Source: Alphaproteobacteria bacterium
GTDB lineage: Bacteria > Pseudomonadota > Alphaproteobacteria > GCA-2731375
Assembly: GCA_016776605.1 (NCBI GenBank)
Contig: JADHTB010000005.1
Span: 62,001 to 126,000, forward strand
Length of the DNA stretch: 64,000 nucleotides
Direction of reading: 5' to 3'
Shown: positions 45,881 through 55,694 of the stretch, one piece after another
How the letters are laid out: every line of letters starts with the position of its first letter
Position numbering within the stretch: the first letter of the stretch is position 1
Program-made: the position numbers and the translations under genes
Notes under the pieces: model-generated
The model's database searches: none
Told to the model about the DNA's origin: nothing
What the model saw: only the letters and a program-made list of their open reading frames with translations

Positions 45881-46525
45881 TTAATCCGACAATAGCGGGA
45901 TCAGGTCGGCTACGGCGTCGATACTGTCGGCGCCGAAGACTTTGAAATCATCGCTGGCATGCGCCAATGCCTCGGCCCGCTGGCCGGGGCCGAAACCGGT
46001 CAGGACATGCACGCCCCCCGCCAGGCCGGCATTACGCCCCGCGCCCATATCGGTGGGCAGATCGCCAACGATCCAGGACGGCGCCAGCTCGATACCCAAG
46101 GCACCGGCGGCCTTCAACAGCATGCCGGGATTGGGTTTGCGGTCCGCATGTTCGCGGTCATAGGGGGTGACGGCCTCCGGGTGATAGGGGCAGGCGCAAA
46201 CCGCGTCCACATGGGCCCCCAGGGCCGCCAGGTCGGCCATGATCTTGTCCTGTACCGCGCGGAACTCAGCCCAGCCGTAATAGCCGCGCCCGACGCCGGA
46301 CTGGTTGGTCACCAGGACCACGTGCAGGCCCCGTTGGTTGGCGCGCGCGATGGTCTCGCCGGCACCGGGGATCAGTTCGGTCTTTTCCACTTCGTGCAGA
46401 TAGTGGGTCTCAACCACCACCACGCCGTCGCGGTCCAGGAACAACGCCGGCGCGGACCGGCGCACGCCCAGGATTTCAACCCAGACGCCGTCCGCGTCCA
46501 CGAAAGTCGGTGGCGATTTAGCCAT
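45881..46525 (-). CDS. gmhB: HAD-IIIA phosphatase, GmhB-like
   Basis: Heptose-1,7-bisphosphate 7-phosphatase-like HAD enzyme (214 residues) of the LPS inner-core heptose pathway. ALFLDRDGVVVVET contains the DxD nucleophile/acid pair, VTNQSGVGRG is motif II, and the Zn-binding loop is CACPYHPEA, with KPNPGM later. 214 residues is slightly longer than E. coli GmhB because of the N-terminal PPTFVDADG. It overlaps the hydroxyacid dehydrogenase gene by eight bases. The family also includes histidinol-phosphatases; the neighbours do not settle this. Confidence 0.87.
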   Translation of the reverse strand: MAKSPPTFVDADGVWVEILGVRRSAPALFLDRDGVVVVETHYLHEVEKTELIPGAGETIARANQRGLHVVLVTNQSGVGRGYYGWAEFRAVQDKIMADLAALGAHVDAVCACPYHPEAVTPYDREHADRKPNPGMLLKAAGALGIELAPSWIVGDLPTDMGAGRNAGLAGGVHVLTGFGPGQRAEALAHASDDFKVFGADSIDAVADLIPLLSD

Positions 46526-47495
46526 TGCCGTTCTGCAAAACCTCCGGATTGATCAGATAGTAGGGGTCCAGCTTGCCATCAATGGCATCCAGGCAGTTTT
46601 GCACCGCCCGCAGACCCATGGCGCGGAAAGCCTCCCGCGTCACACCGGCGATATGGGGACTGAACAGGACATTGTCCAGGCTTAACAGGGGCAGATCGGG
46701 GGCCGGGGGTTCGTCGCGGGTCACATCCAGCCCGGCGGCGCCCAACGGGCCGTCGGTCAGGGCGTGGTACAAGGCATCCTCGTCCAACAAGGTGCCCCGC
46801 GCCGTATTGATCAGCACCGCGCCCTTGCGCATGCGGGAGAATTCCTGGCCGGTCATCACCGGACTGCCATCCTGGTTGCCGGGACGGTGCATGCTGACGA
46901 TGTCGGCCCGGTCCAGGGCGTCGCGGAAATCTTCCACATAGTCATAGCCATTGCCCCGGATCACCCGTTGCGGCACGTACGGATCGGCCACGATGACATT
47001 CATGTCAAAGGCGGCGCAGCGCTTTGCCATGCGGGTGCCGATGCGGCCAAAGCCGACGATCAGGATGGTCTTGCCCGCCACTTCACCGGCGGTCATGGCG
47101 TTGCGCCGGGCGTAATCCTGTTTGCGCACGGCGGCATCCAGGGGCAGGGCGTCCTTCACCGTGGCCAGCATCAGCATGAAGGCATGTTCGCACACGGCGT
47201 TGGAGTTAGCCTCGCCCACCACGGCGAGGGGCAGGCCATGGGCCGTTGCCGCCGCCACGTCCACATTGTCGTAACCAACCCCGTGGCGGGCAATAACCTT
47301 CAGGCTATCAGCCTTGGCGCAGGCCGCCGCGCCAAAGGTTGTCGTGCGCAGGACCAACCCATGGCAGCCTGGAATCGCATCGATCAATTCCTGTTCCGTA
47401 GGATCCACCAGGGTTTCCACCTGGATGTCCGGACGTTCCGCCAACAAGGCTTTCGTGTCGGGATGAAAGACCCCGGCCAGCAAAATTTTAGGCAT
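46518..47495 (-). CDS. D-isomer-specific 2-hydroxyacid dehydrogenase
   Basis: NAD-dependent dehydrogenase of 325 residues (3-phosphoglycerate, glyoxylate or glycerate type). The cofactor motif is VGFGRIGTRMAKRCAAF, the substrate Arg is in INTARGTLLDEDAL, and the catalytic His is in SPHIAGVTREA. No ACT domain, so it is not a full SerA. It is followed on the minus strand by gmhB and preceded by an HpcH-type aldolase seven bases upstream, suggesting a route from a sugar acid or hydroxyacid to pyruvate. Confidence 0.92.
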   Translation of the reverse strand: MPKILLAGVFHPDTKALLAERPDIQVETLVDPTEQELIDAIPGCHGLVLRTTTFGAAACAKADSLKVIARHGVGYDNVDVAAATAHGLPLAVVGEANSNAVCEHAFMLMLATVKDALPLDAAVRKQDYARRNAMTAGEVAGKTILIVGFGRIGTRMAKRCAAFDMNVIVADPYVPQRVIRGNGYDYVEDFRDALDRADIVSMHRPGNQDGSPVMTGQEFSRMRKGAVLINTARGTLLDEDALYHALTDGPLGAAGLDVTRDEPPAPDLPLLSLDNVLFSPHIAGVTREAFRAMGLRAVQNCLDAIDGKLDPYYLINPEVLQNGNG

Positions 47496-47501
47496 CTAAA
47501 T

Positions 47502-48260
47502 CTAACCCCGCGCCGCGCTAATTTCCTCGGCCGCCTTCTGTGCCAACAGCCGGCTGTCGTTGGCGATGGTGCAGAATTGAAAGCCCTTCTTGAACAAGCG
47601 CTTGGCCATGTCGCCGCTGGCGCAATGGCTGCCCGCTACCACGCCATTACGCTTGGCCGCGGCCAGAATGGTATCCATGGCTTCCACCACTTCCGGGATG
47701 GTTGGATCGGCCGACGGCGGGTGACCCAGGCTGATGGATAGATCCGCCGGCCCCACATAGATCGCGTCCAGGCCTTTGGTGCTCATGATTTCATCAAGGT
47801 TGCCCAGGGACTCCAGGGTCTCGATCATGGCCATGGTGATAAGGTTGTCGTTGGCTTCCGAGGCATAGTCGCCACCGGCATACATCGCGGCCCGGGCCGG
47901 GCCATAGCTGCGGTAACCTTGGGGGAAATAGCGGCAGGCGCCGACAAATTTTTCCGTCTCTTCGCGGTTATTGATCATCGGGCAAACGATACCATAGGCG
48001 CCCGCGTCCAGGGCTTTCATGATGGGAATCGGATCATTCCAGGGCACCCGCACCATGGGCGTCACATCCAGGGTGGAAATGGCCTGCAGCATGGACACCG
48101 AAGCCTGATAATCGACCAACCCGTGCTGCAGATCAACGGTGACGGAGTCAAACCCGGCATGGGTCATGACTTCGGCGCTGACCGAGCTGGGAATGCCCAA
48201 CCAACCATTGACCACGGCGCCGCCTTCGGCCCAGATTTTTTTGACATTGTTCACGCGCAT
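47502..48260 (-). CDS. HpcH/HpaI-type class II aldolase
   Basis: 252-residue TIM-barrel aldolase that splits a 2-keto-4-hydroxyacid into pyruvate and an aldehyde. Family phrases: VNGWLGIPSSVSAEVMTHAGFDSVTVDLQHG, MVRVPWNDP, YGIVCPMINN and VGPADLSISLG with the metal-binding acidic residues. Operon-like spacing (7 bp) to the hydroxyacid dehydrogenase and 43 bp to the Ldh-type dehydrogenase supports a shared sugar-acid or aromatic degradation route. Aldehyde specificity cannot be predicted. Confidence 0.93.
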   Translation of the reverse strand: MRVNNVKKIWAEGGAVVNGWLGIPSSVSAEVMTHAGFDSVTVDLQHGLVDYQASVSMLQAISTLDVTPMVRVPWNDPIPIMKALDAGAYGIVCPMINNREETEKFVGACRYFPQGYRSYGPARAAMYAGGDYASEANDNLITMAMIETLESLGNLDEIMSTKGLDAIYVGPADLSISLGHPPSADPTIPEVVEAMDTILAAAKRNGVVAGSHCASGDMAKRLFKKGFQFCTIANDSRLLAQKAAEEISAARG

Positions 48261-48303
48261 GTTCGGCTCCTACCCTGTTTCAGTTATTTCAATCCAAATC
48301 GTA

Positions 48304-49368
48304 TCAGCTTAATGGCGCAGGTGGCACCACGCCCAGCCGGTCCGCCCAAAGGGCGAGATCGGCCATGATAGTTGGGTAGAGGAGGACGCCCTTGGCCACG
48401 GCCTGGCGCTTGCGGGCCAGAGCGCCGTCGCCGGGCAAGCGGACCGGGGCCTGGCCATCGGGCACCGCCGCCGCCCGGCAGCGATCAGCCAGCCAGCCGG
48501 TCTGAAAGGTGAATGCCTCCAGGCCGCCCAAGGCCTCCGGGTCGATGACTTGCAGATAAACGGCGGCGCCCCAATTGCTCGGCCCGTTGGCCCGGCCAAA
48601 TCCGCCCAGGCCGGAGGTCAATGCCTCGACCATCAGGCCCAGCGCGAAACCCTTGTGGCCCCGGTCCAGGCCGCCCAGGGGTAGCAGGGCGCCAGGGGGA
48701 TCGGCTTCAAGCACCGCCGGGTCATCGCTGGCCTGGCCTTGGTTGTCGATCAGCCATTGGCCCGGCAGGCGGCCATCGCCGTCCCTGGCGCGGTCGGACA
48801 GGCCCATAGTGGTGGCCGAGGCGGAGATATCAATCAGGATGGGATCGCCTGGCGTGGGAATTCCCACTGCCAGGGGATCGGGCGTGAAGACCGGCTCATA
48901 AGAGCCGTGAGGCGCGACGGCGGCCACGGATGGGTCGGAGCTGGCCAGGGTGATCATAAGGTTCTGCTCCGTCGCCAGGGACAGAAAGGCGCCCAGGCAG
49001 CCGATATGATGGCTGCGCCGGATTGCCATGGTCACGGTGCCGTATTGTTTGGCCCGCTCGCAGGCGATCTGGATCGCCTTCCAGGTCAGCCAGACGCCGG
49101 ACAGATAGCCGCCATCCCAAACCACCGTGGCGCCGCGGTCGGTAATCACCTTCGGCTCTCCGGTCGCGGCCATGACGCCGCTTTGCAGGTGATCGAGATA
49201 CTTCGCGCCCAGGTTCAGGCCATGGGTATCGTGACCCATGGCGTCGGCCTCGACCAGTAGCGCCGCCACGATAGCGGCACGGTCGGTAGGCATGCCGGCG
49301 GCGGCGAACAGGTCCGTGGCGTAGCGGACCAGCTCAGCCAACGCGTAATGTGGCGGCACTGCGGTCAT
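48304..49368 (-). CDS. Ldh-family (malate/L-lactate-like) dehydrogenase
   Basis: 354-residue NAD(P)-dependent dehydrogenase of the LDH2/MDH2 family (malate, ureidoglycolate, sulfolactate or 2,3-diketogulonate reductases). HDTHGLNLG carries the catalytic His region, IRRSHHIGCLGAFLSLA and DPLAVGIPTPGDPILIDIS follow, then DRGHKGFALGLMVEALTSGL. With the aldolase and D-hydroxyacid dehydrogenase it forms a three-gene minus-strand set typical of hydroxyacid catabolism. Substrate unassigned. Confidence 0.91.
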   Translation of the reverse strand: MTAVPPHYALAELVRYATDLFAAAGMPTDRAAIVAALLVEADAMGHDTHGLNLGAKYLDHLQSGVMAATGEPKVITDRGATVVWDGGYLSGVWLTWKAIQIACERAKQYGTVTMAIRRSHHIGCLGAFLSLATEQNLMITLASSDPSVAAVAPHGSYEPVFTPDPLAVGIPTPGDPILIDISASATTMGLSDRARDGDGRLPGQWLIDNQGQASDDPAVLEADPPGALLPLGGLDRGHKGFALGLMVEALTSGLGGFGRANGPSNWGAAVYLQVIDPEALGGLEAFTFQTGWLADRCRAAAVPDGQAPVRLPGDGALARKRQAVAKGVLLYPTIMADLALWADRLGVVPPAPLS

Positions 49369-49395
49369 CAGGCGGCGATCACGCGCCTATGAGGC

Positions 49396-50328
49396 CTAGA
49401 CCGGATCCCAGCTAAACACGTCCTGGCTGCGTTCCAGCGCCATGAAGCTGGCTTTCATGGCCGGCAGGGCGTGTTCGGCGATGGTTTCCGGCGTCCAGCC
49501 TTCGGTCCGCTGTACCGAGCGGATTGGCCGGGGCTGGTTGAACAGGAAGATTTCGTTGTGCCGCACGCCAAAGATCTGCGCGGTAACTTCGGACGCCGCC
49601 TCGGACAGCAGAAACACCGCCATGGGCGCGATCTTGGCCGGGGTCATGGCCTTGATCTTCTCGACACGGGCGGCCTGAACCTCGTCGGCGATGGGAATGG
49701 TGCCGATCAGACGGCTCCAGGCAAAGGGCGAAATGCAGTTGGAGCGGACGCCAAAACGCGACATATCCAGGGCCAGGGATTTGGACAATCCAACGATACC
49801 CAGCTTGGCGGCGGCATAGTTGGCCTGGCCGAAATTACCCACCAGGCCGGAGGTCGAGGTCATGTGCACGAAGGCGCCGCTTTGCTGTTCGCGAAAGCGG
49901 GTCGCGGCGGCGCGGGCCACGTTGAAACTGCCCTTCAAATGCACGGCGATGACGGTGTCCCATTCTTCCTCGGTCATTTTGTGAAAGATGACATCGCGCA
50001 GAATGCCGGCGTTATTGACGACGCCGTCGATGCGGCCATAGGTGTCCACGGCCTGTTGCACCATGGCCTCGGCTGTTTCGAAGTCGGCGACGGAGCCATA
50101 ATTGGCCGCCGCCTCGCCGCCCGCCGCCTTGATGTCGCCCACCACTTCCATGGCCGGGGTCTTGTCCGCGCCTTCGCCGTCGGCCTCGCCGCCCAGATCG
50201 TTGACGATCACCTTGGCGCCCTGGCTGGCGGCCATTAGGGCGATGTCACGGCCGACGCCGCGGCCGGCGCCTGTTACCAGAATAACCTTGTCTTTCAGCA
50301 TTTGGCCGGGGTTGATTTGCTCTGTCAT
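49396..50328 (-). CDS. SDR dehydrogenase of the MFE-2 type
   Basis: Short-chain dehydrogenase of 310 residues. LVTGAGRGVGRDIAL (cofactor loop near 19-33) and VNDLGGEADGEG resemble the dehydrogenase domain of multifunctional enzyme type 2 (3-hydroxyacyl-CoA dehydrogenase). Catalytic Ser/Tyr/Lys are in TSTSGLVGNFGQANYAAAKLG. The C-terminal extension WTPETIAEHALPAMKASF ends the chain; no hydratase or SCP2 domain is attached. ATG 50328 was chosen over a longer frame because it restores the standard MTEQ start. Confidence 0.9.
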   Translation of the reverse strand: MTEQINPGQMLKDKVILVTGAGRGVGRDIALMAASQGAKVIVNDLGGEADGEGADKTPAMEVVGDIKAAGGEAAANYGSVADFETAEAMVQQAVDTYGRIDGVVNNAGILRDVIFHKMTEEEWDTVIAVHLKGSFNVARAAATRFREQQSGAFVHMTSTSGLVGNFGQANYAAAKLGIVGLSKSLALDMSRFGVRSNCISPFAWSRLIGTIPIADEVQAARVEKIKAMTPAKIAPMAVFLLSEAASEVTAQIFGVRHNEIFLFNQPRPIRSVQRTEGWTPETIAEHALPAMKASFMALERSQDVFSWDPV

Positions 50329-50519
50329 GACCTGTCTTATCCTCCATGACGCATAATTTTCGCGCGTCGTTGCTGTTGCTTTCGAATTCAGGAGTCGCAA
50401 CATACACCCACCATCCACAGAGGCAAGTAACGGCGGACCTAGGGATGCGGGATGGCGGAGCGGGTGGCGTGGTTACGCGAAGAATATGGAAAATGGTCTA
50501 AATAGTCCGAGGGAATGGC

Positions 50520-52052
50520 ATGGGACGCAAAATTCTACTGATCACCACGGACCAGCAGCGCCATGATGCGTTGGGCTGTACCGGTGGCAAGGTGGCGCGG
50601 ACGCCGGCGATTGATGGCCTGGCCGCGGCTGGGCTGAACTTTCGCCAGGCGCGTAACCAGAACACCGTCTGCATGCCCGAACGCGCGACCATTCTGACCG
50701 GACAATACATCCGCAGCCACGGCGTCACATCGAACGGCATCCCGTTACCCGTGGACGCGCCCAATCTGGCGGCTTATCTGCATCAACACGGCTACCGCAC
50801 GGCGCTGTTGGGCAAGGCGCATTTCGAGCCCGCCTCGCACACCGATTATTTCGAGAACTGGGCCGCCAGCCGTGGCGAGACCGGCCCCCATCGCGGCTTT
50901 GACCGAATGGAATTGTGCGGCCACACCGGGCGGCCCGGCCGCAGCCTGACCCATTATCCCCGCTGGCTGCGCGACAGCTATCCCGGTGAAGTCGATGGTT
51001 TTCATGAATATACCGCCGCGGGCGGACCCAGCGGGCGCGGCGGCGGCGATACCGGGGCGCCGCAGGTCTGGCATAATCCGATCCCACGGGGACATTATCA
51101 CACGGACTGGACGGCGGAGCGCACCATGGCCTTTCTGGATTCCCTGGACGCGGACGCGGACTGGTTCGTTTGGATGAGCTTTCCCGATCCGCATCACCCC
51201 TGGGATCCGCCGCGGGAGGAACTGAAACGGGTGGATTGGCGCGATCTGGAATTGCCGGCAGGCTATCCGGGTTCGCCCGAACGGACGGCGGAAATTCTGT
51301 CCGGCAAGCCGCGCCATTGGCTGGAATGGTATGAAGGACGCGGGCAGTTCAATTTCGAAGTCCCCGCCGATTTCGTACCCGCACAGTTGACGCCGGATCA
51401 GATCCGCGAAGTCAACGCCATGGTGCATGTGGAGAACGAATTGATCGACGAGGCCGTGGGCCGGGTGATGGGCCATATCGAAAGCCTTGGTTGGGGGGCG
51501 GACACGGATGTCTTCTACACCACGGATCATGGGGAGTTTCAGGGTGATTTCGGCATGTTGTTCAAGGGGCCGTATCATGTGGAGGGGTTGATGCGGCTGC
51601 CGTTCATCTGGCGCCCGGCACCCAGCGCGGGGATCGCGCCAGACGAGATCCACGCTCCCGTCGGGCATGTGGATTTGGCGCCGACGATCTGCGCCCTTGC
51701 CGGTCTGGCGGTTCCCGATTGGATGCAGGGCGCGCCGTTGCCGACCTGCGGGGGGGACGCCGGCGGGCACCAGCGTACGATTACCGAATGGCAGGACGGC
51801 TTCGCGGGCAAGGACATTGTCATGCGCACGCTATACCGCGACGGTCATGTCTGCACGGTCTATGAAAAGACCAACTATTACGACAGCGATGACGTGGGCG
51901 AGCTCTATGATCTGTCCGAGGACCCCTTGCAATGGCACAACCTGTGGGTTGACCCGGCGCGCCAATCGTTGAAATCGGACCTTATCGCCGACCTTTATGA
52001 CAACCTGCCCCCCAGCCGGGCCGAGCCACTGGAGAAGGTCGCCCAGGTTTAG
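50520..52052 (+). CDS. Type I sulfatase-family hydrolase
   Basis: 510-residue alkaline-phosphatase-superfamily enzyme. ILLITTDQQRHDALGC gives the metal-binding Asp, and the sulfatase signature CMPERATILTG places the formylglycine precursor Cys at residue 51 (CxPxR). VFYTTDHGEFQGDFGMLFKG is the second metal site. No signal peptide, so it is presumably cytoplasmic. Targets could be alkyl sulfates, sulfonates, phosphonate or phosphodiester compounds. An FGE activating enzyme is not in the window. It diverges from the SDR gene and is followed by an amidohydrolase. Confidence 0.92.
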   Translation: MGRKILLITTDQQRHDALGCTGGKVARTPAIDGLAAAGLNFRQARNQNTVCMPERATILTGQYIRSHGVTSNGIPLPVDAPNLAAYLHQHGYRTALLGKAHFEPASHTDYFENWAASRGETGPHRGFDRMELCGHTGRPGRSLTHYPRWLRDSYPGEVDGFHEYTAAGGPSGRGGGDTGAPQVWHNPIPRGHYHTDWTAERTMAFLDSLDADADWFVWMSFPDPHHPWDPPREELKRVDWRDLELPAGYPGSPERTAEILSGKPRHWLEWYEGRGQFNFEVPADFVPAQLTPDQIREVNAMVHVENELIDEAVGRVMGHIESLGWGADTDVFYTTDHGEFQGDFGMLFKGPYHVEGLMRLPFIWRPAPSAGIAPDEIHAPVGHVDLAPTICALAGLAVPDWMQGAPLPTCGGDAGGHQRTITEWQDGFAGKDIVMRTLYRDGHVCTVYEKTNYYDSDDVGELYDLSEDPLQWHNLWVDPARQSLKSDLIADLYDNLPPSRAEPLEKVAQV

Positions 52053-52147
52053 CGGGCTATTTATAAGGGCCTATAGGTTTGAACGCTTTCGCCCAAAGCC
52101 TGATAATATGGATCATTGGTATAAGACCGCGAACAGGGGAGACATAA

Positions 52148-53179
52148 ATGGCTGCGAATACAGGACAAACGGCGCCGGACGATATCTGGCTGGCCAAGCT
52201 TGAGGAGCCGATCCTGGAGCCGGACCTGGCCATCGTCGATCCACACCATCACCTTTGGCTGCGCAACGGCCACACCTATCTGATGCCGGAGCTTGCCGCC
52301 GATCTGAACAGCGGCCACGACATTGTCGCCACGGTCTTCGCCGAATGCCATTCCATGTATCGCCAAGAGGGGGCGGGGCCGGCGGCGGAGCGCGCCCTTG
52401 GTGAAACGGAGTTCGTGGCCGGCCAGGCGGCGATGAGCGCCGCTGGTCAATTCGGACCCGCGCGGGCCTGCGCGGTGATGTTCGGCAATGTGGACATGAC
52501 CTTGGGCGCGGCGGTAGAACCTCTGTTGGAGCGGCATATGGAGGCGTCCGGCGGCCGCTTTCGCGGTGTCAGATACTCCACCGGCTGGGACGCGGACGAT
52601 GGCATTCACAACGTTGCCCCGTCCCCCCGCATGCTGGCAGACGGGCGCGTCAGGCAGGCGGCGGGCGTGTTGGCGGCCATGAACCTCAGCTTCGATAGCT
52701 GGCTTTACCACCCGCAACTGGACGAAGTCGCCGAACTGGCGGATGCTTTCCCCGATCTGACGATTATCCTCAACCACGTCGGCAGCCCCATTCTTGGCGG
52801 CCCCTATCGGGGCAAGTCGAAAGAGGTCTTTGAAGATTGGCGCAACAGTATACGCCGCGTCGCGGAACGGCAGAATGTCTATGTCAAACTCGGCGCCCTT
52901 CCCATCCGGATGCCCGGTTTCGAGGGTGATCGAAGCCTGCCGCCCGGTTCGCAAGAGGTGGCGGCGGCCTGGCGTCCCTGGATAGAGACCTGCATCGAAG
53001 CCTTCGGCGCGTCCCGTTCAATGTTCGAATCTAATTTTCCGGTTCAAAAACGCTGGTGCAGCTATCAAGTCTGCTGGAACGCCTTTAAACGTCTAGCCGC
53101 TGACGCATCGGCGGCGGAAAAGGCTGACCTGTTCGCCGGCGCGGCGGCGCGGGCGTACCGGATGGAGGGGTTGGAATAG
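52148..53179 (+). CDS. Amidohydrolase-2-family TIM-barrel hydrolase
   Basis: 343 residues. The metal-binding VDPHHHLWLRNG has His at about 33-35, then NHVGSP and FESNFPV typical of PF04909 (2-pyrone-4,6-dicarboxylate hydrolase, fluorobenzoate decarboxylase or L-fuconolactonase relatives). The ring of EERHMEASGGRFRGVRYST is also characteristic. A weak GGGGAGAC precedes the ATG. Lactone hydrolysis or decarboxylation of an aromatic acid is plausible. It faces the lactonase-like gene convergently. Confidence 0.88.
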   Translation: MAANTGQTAPDDIWLAKLEEPILEPDLAIVDPHHHLWLRNGHTYLMPELAADLNSGHDIVATVFAECHSMYRQEGAGPAAERALGETEFVAGQAAMSAAGQFGPARACAVMFGNVDMTLGAAVEPLLERHMEASGGRFRGVRYSTGWDADDGIHNVAPSPRMLADGRVRQAAGVLAAMNLSFDSWLYHPQLDEVAELADAFPDLTIILNHVGSPILGGPYRGKSKEVFEDWRNSIRRVAERQNVYVKLGALPIRMPGFEGDRSLPPGSQEVAAAWRPWIETCIEAFGASRSMFESNFPVQKRWCSYQVCWNAFKRLAADASAAEKADLFAGAAARAYRMEGLE

Positions 53180-53197
53180 TCTTATAAGTATATCCGG

Positions 53198-53959
53198 TTA
53201 AATCACCTCGGCCGGGGCCTGCGGCATGGTTTCCCAGAACTCCGGATCATGACCGTAGAATATCCGCGCGCCGGCGGTTTGCAAGGCGCGGATGCGGTGC
53301 AGGCTTTCCAGCATCTGGTCCGCATCGTGCAGCACCTTGGGCAAATGCAGATTTTCCAGGGTTTGGCGCAAATAGCAGGCATCGCCGGCCAGCAATACAT
53401 CGCCGCTGCCCAGGCGGACTTTCAACGACTGATGCCCCGGCGTGTGACCATAGGTGGGGATGCAAACCACGCTGCCGTCGCCAAACAGATCATGCTCGCC
53501 ATCGACCAAATTCATATCATGGCCATGGTCATAATCTTCCAAGGCAAAGCCGTTGGATTGCATCAGATCCGCATCGTGGGCGGCCGCCCATTCCCGTTGC
53601 TGCACCACCAATTGGGCATTCTTGACCTGGAAATTACCGCCCGCATGGTCGAAATGCAGGTGCGAATTGATCAGATAACGCACCTTTGATACATCCACGT
53701 CGCAGCGTTCCAGGCGCGCGCCCAATTCCTCGCCAGCCTTGAATTCCGGCTTGAAATATTTGGCGAGACCCAGCGCGCGTTTCTCCGTGGGGTTTTGCAT
53801 ATTCGTATGCAGGCCGCTATCGAACAGGGCCTGCCCCTTGGGGTGGTCAATCAGATAGGCGGGAACGGGTATGCGGATTTCGCCCTCCTCCCCATCCAGA
53901 AAATTGCGCATGGGCATGGTCAGCCAGCCACAGGTCATGGCGAAAAGTCGAACGGTCAT
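53198..53959 (-). CDS. Metallo-beta-lactamase-fold lactonase (AHL lactonase-like)
   Basis: 253-residue MBL-fold hydrolase. The zinc motif NSHLHFDHAGGN has H100, H102, D104 and H105; PTYGHTPGHQSLKV has the third-site His. MTCGWLTMPMRNFLDGEEG and LIDHPKGQALFDSGLH match the AttM/AiiA-like N-acyl homoserine lactonase branch. Could degrade quorum signals or another lactone in catabolism; the neighbouring amidohydrolase suggests the latter is possible. The gene is single on the minus strand. Confidence 0.9.
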   Translation of the reverse strand: MTVRLFAMTCGWLTMPMRNFLDGEEGEIRIPVPAYLIDHPKGQALFDSGLHTNMQNPTEKRALGLAKYFKPEFKAGEELGARLERCDVDVSKVRYLINSHLHFDHAGGNFQVKNAQLVVQQREWAAAHDADLMQSNGFALEDYDHGHDMNLVDGEHDLFGDGSVVCIPTYGHTPGHQSLKVRLGSGDVLLAGDACYLRQTLENLHLPKVLHDADQMLESLHRIRALQTAGARIFYGHDPEFWETMPQAPAEVI

Positions 53960-54099
53960 AGCGATGCTTTCCTAACTCAATTTGCGCCAACGGTTGGGTA
54001 TTGCGGCTGATTGTAGCAGGCTCCAACAAATTTGAGACAGGAACTTTGTTTGCTTTTATGCTTCGGCAAAAGCCAACAATGCAGAATGGGAGTTCAAAT

Positions 54100-54849
54100 A
54101 TGCGCGGATTAAAGGGTAAAAACGTCATTGTCACCGGTGGCGCCAGCGGCATTGGCCAGGCGATCTGCCTGCGTCTGGGCGAAGAGGGCTGCAATGTCGG
54201 GATTTTCGATTTGAATGGTGATGGCGCCAAAGGCGTGGCCGGAAAAATTAGCGCGGCGGGCGGCACCGCCCACGGTTATGCCTGCGATATCAGCGATTAT
54301 GGCGTTGTCGAAAGCGCCGTCGCGGCCTTCGAGGCCGATTGCGGGCCGGTCGATGGCCTGGTCAACAATGCCGGTTGGGACAAGTCCATGCCGTTCCTGG
54401 ATACGGACCTGGAACTTTGGCACAAGGTCGTGGCGATCAATTTGTATGGGCCGTTGAACCTGTGCCATGTGGTCTTGAAGGGCATGTCAGAGCGCGGCGG
54501 CGGCCGGGTGGTCAATATCTCGTCCGATGCGGGCCGGGTTGGCTCCTCCGGCGAGGCGGTCTATGCCGCCTGCAAAGGTGGTCTGATAGCCTTTTCCAAA
54601 ACCATGAGCCGGGAACTCTCGCGCAAAGGCATCACCTTGAACACCATTTGTCCGGGGCCGACCAACACACCTTTGCTGGCCGAACAGGGGCCAAAGCTGG
54701 TGGCCGCCCTGGAACGCGCCATTCCCATGCGGCGGGTGGCCGAACCCGAGGATTATCCGGGCCTGGTGGGGTATTTTCTCTCCGATGATGCCTCCTATGT
54801 CACCGGCCAGACGATCTCGGTCTCCGGCGGCCTGACCATGCACGGTTAG
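54100..54849 (+). CDS. badH: 2-hydroxycyclohexanecarboxyl-CoA dehydrogenase-like SDR (BadH-like)
   Basis: 249-residue short-chain dehydrogenase. VIVTGGASGIGQA is the cofactor loop and LVNNAGWDKS, NISSDAGRVGSSGEAVYAACKGGL and CPGPTNTPLL match BadH of Rhodopseudomonas palustris closely by memory. BadH oxidises 2-hydroxycyclohexanecarboxyl-CoA to the keto-CoA that BadI then cleaves. GGGAG lies eight bases before ATG 54100, which fixes the start; the long upstream frame is discarded. It is 44 bp from the badI-like gene. Assignment rests on remembered similarity plus the neighbour. Confidence 0.85.
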   Translation: MRGLKGKNVIVTGGASGIGQAICLRLGEEGCNVGIFDLNGDGAKGVAGKISAAGGTAHGYACDISDYGVVESAVAAFEADCGPVDGLVNNAGWDKSMPFLDTDLELWHKVVAINLYGPLNLCHVVLKGMSERGGGRVVNISSDAGRVGSSGEAVYAACKGGLIAFSKTMSRELSRKGITLNTICPGPTNTPLLAEQGPKLVAALERAIPMRRVAEPEDYPGLVGYFLSDDASYVTGQTISVSGGLTMHG

Positions 54850-54893
54850 GGGGATTGGAGTTGCCGGGCTAGCTAAAACAGAGAGTAGCAATC

Positions 54894-55685
<792 letters not shown>

Positions 55686-55694
55686 TTGCCGCCA

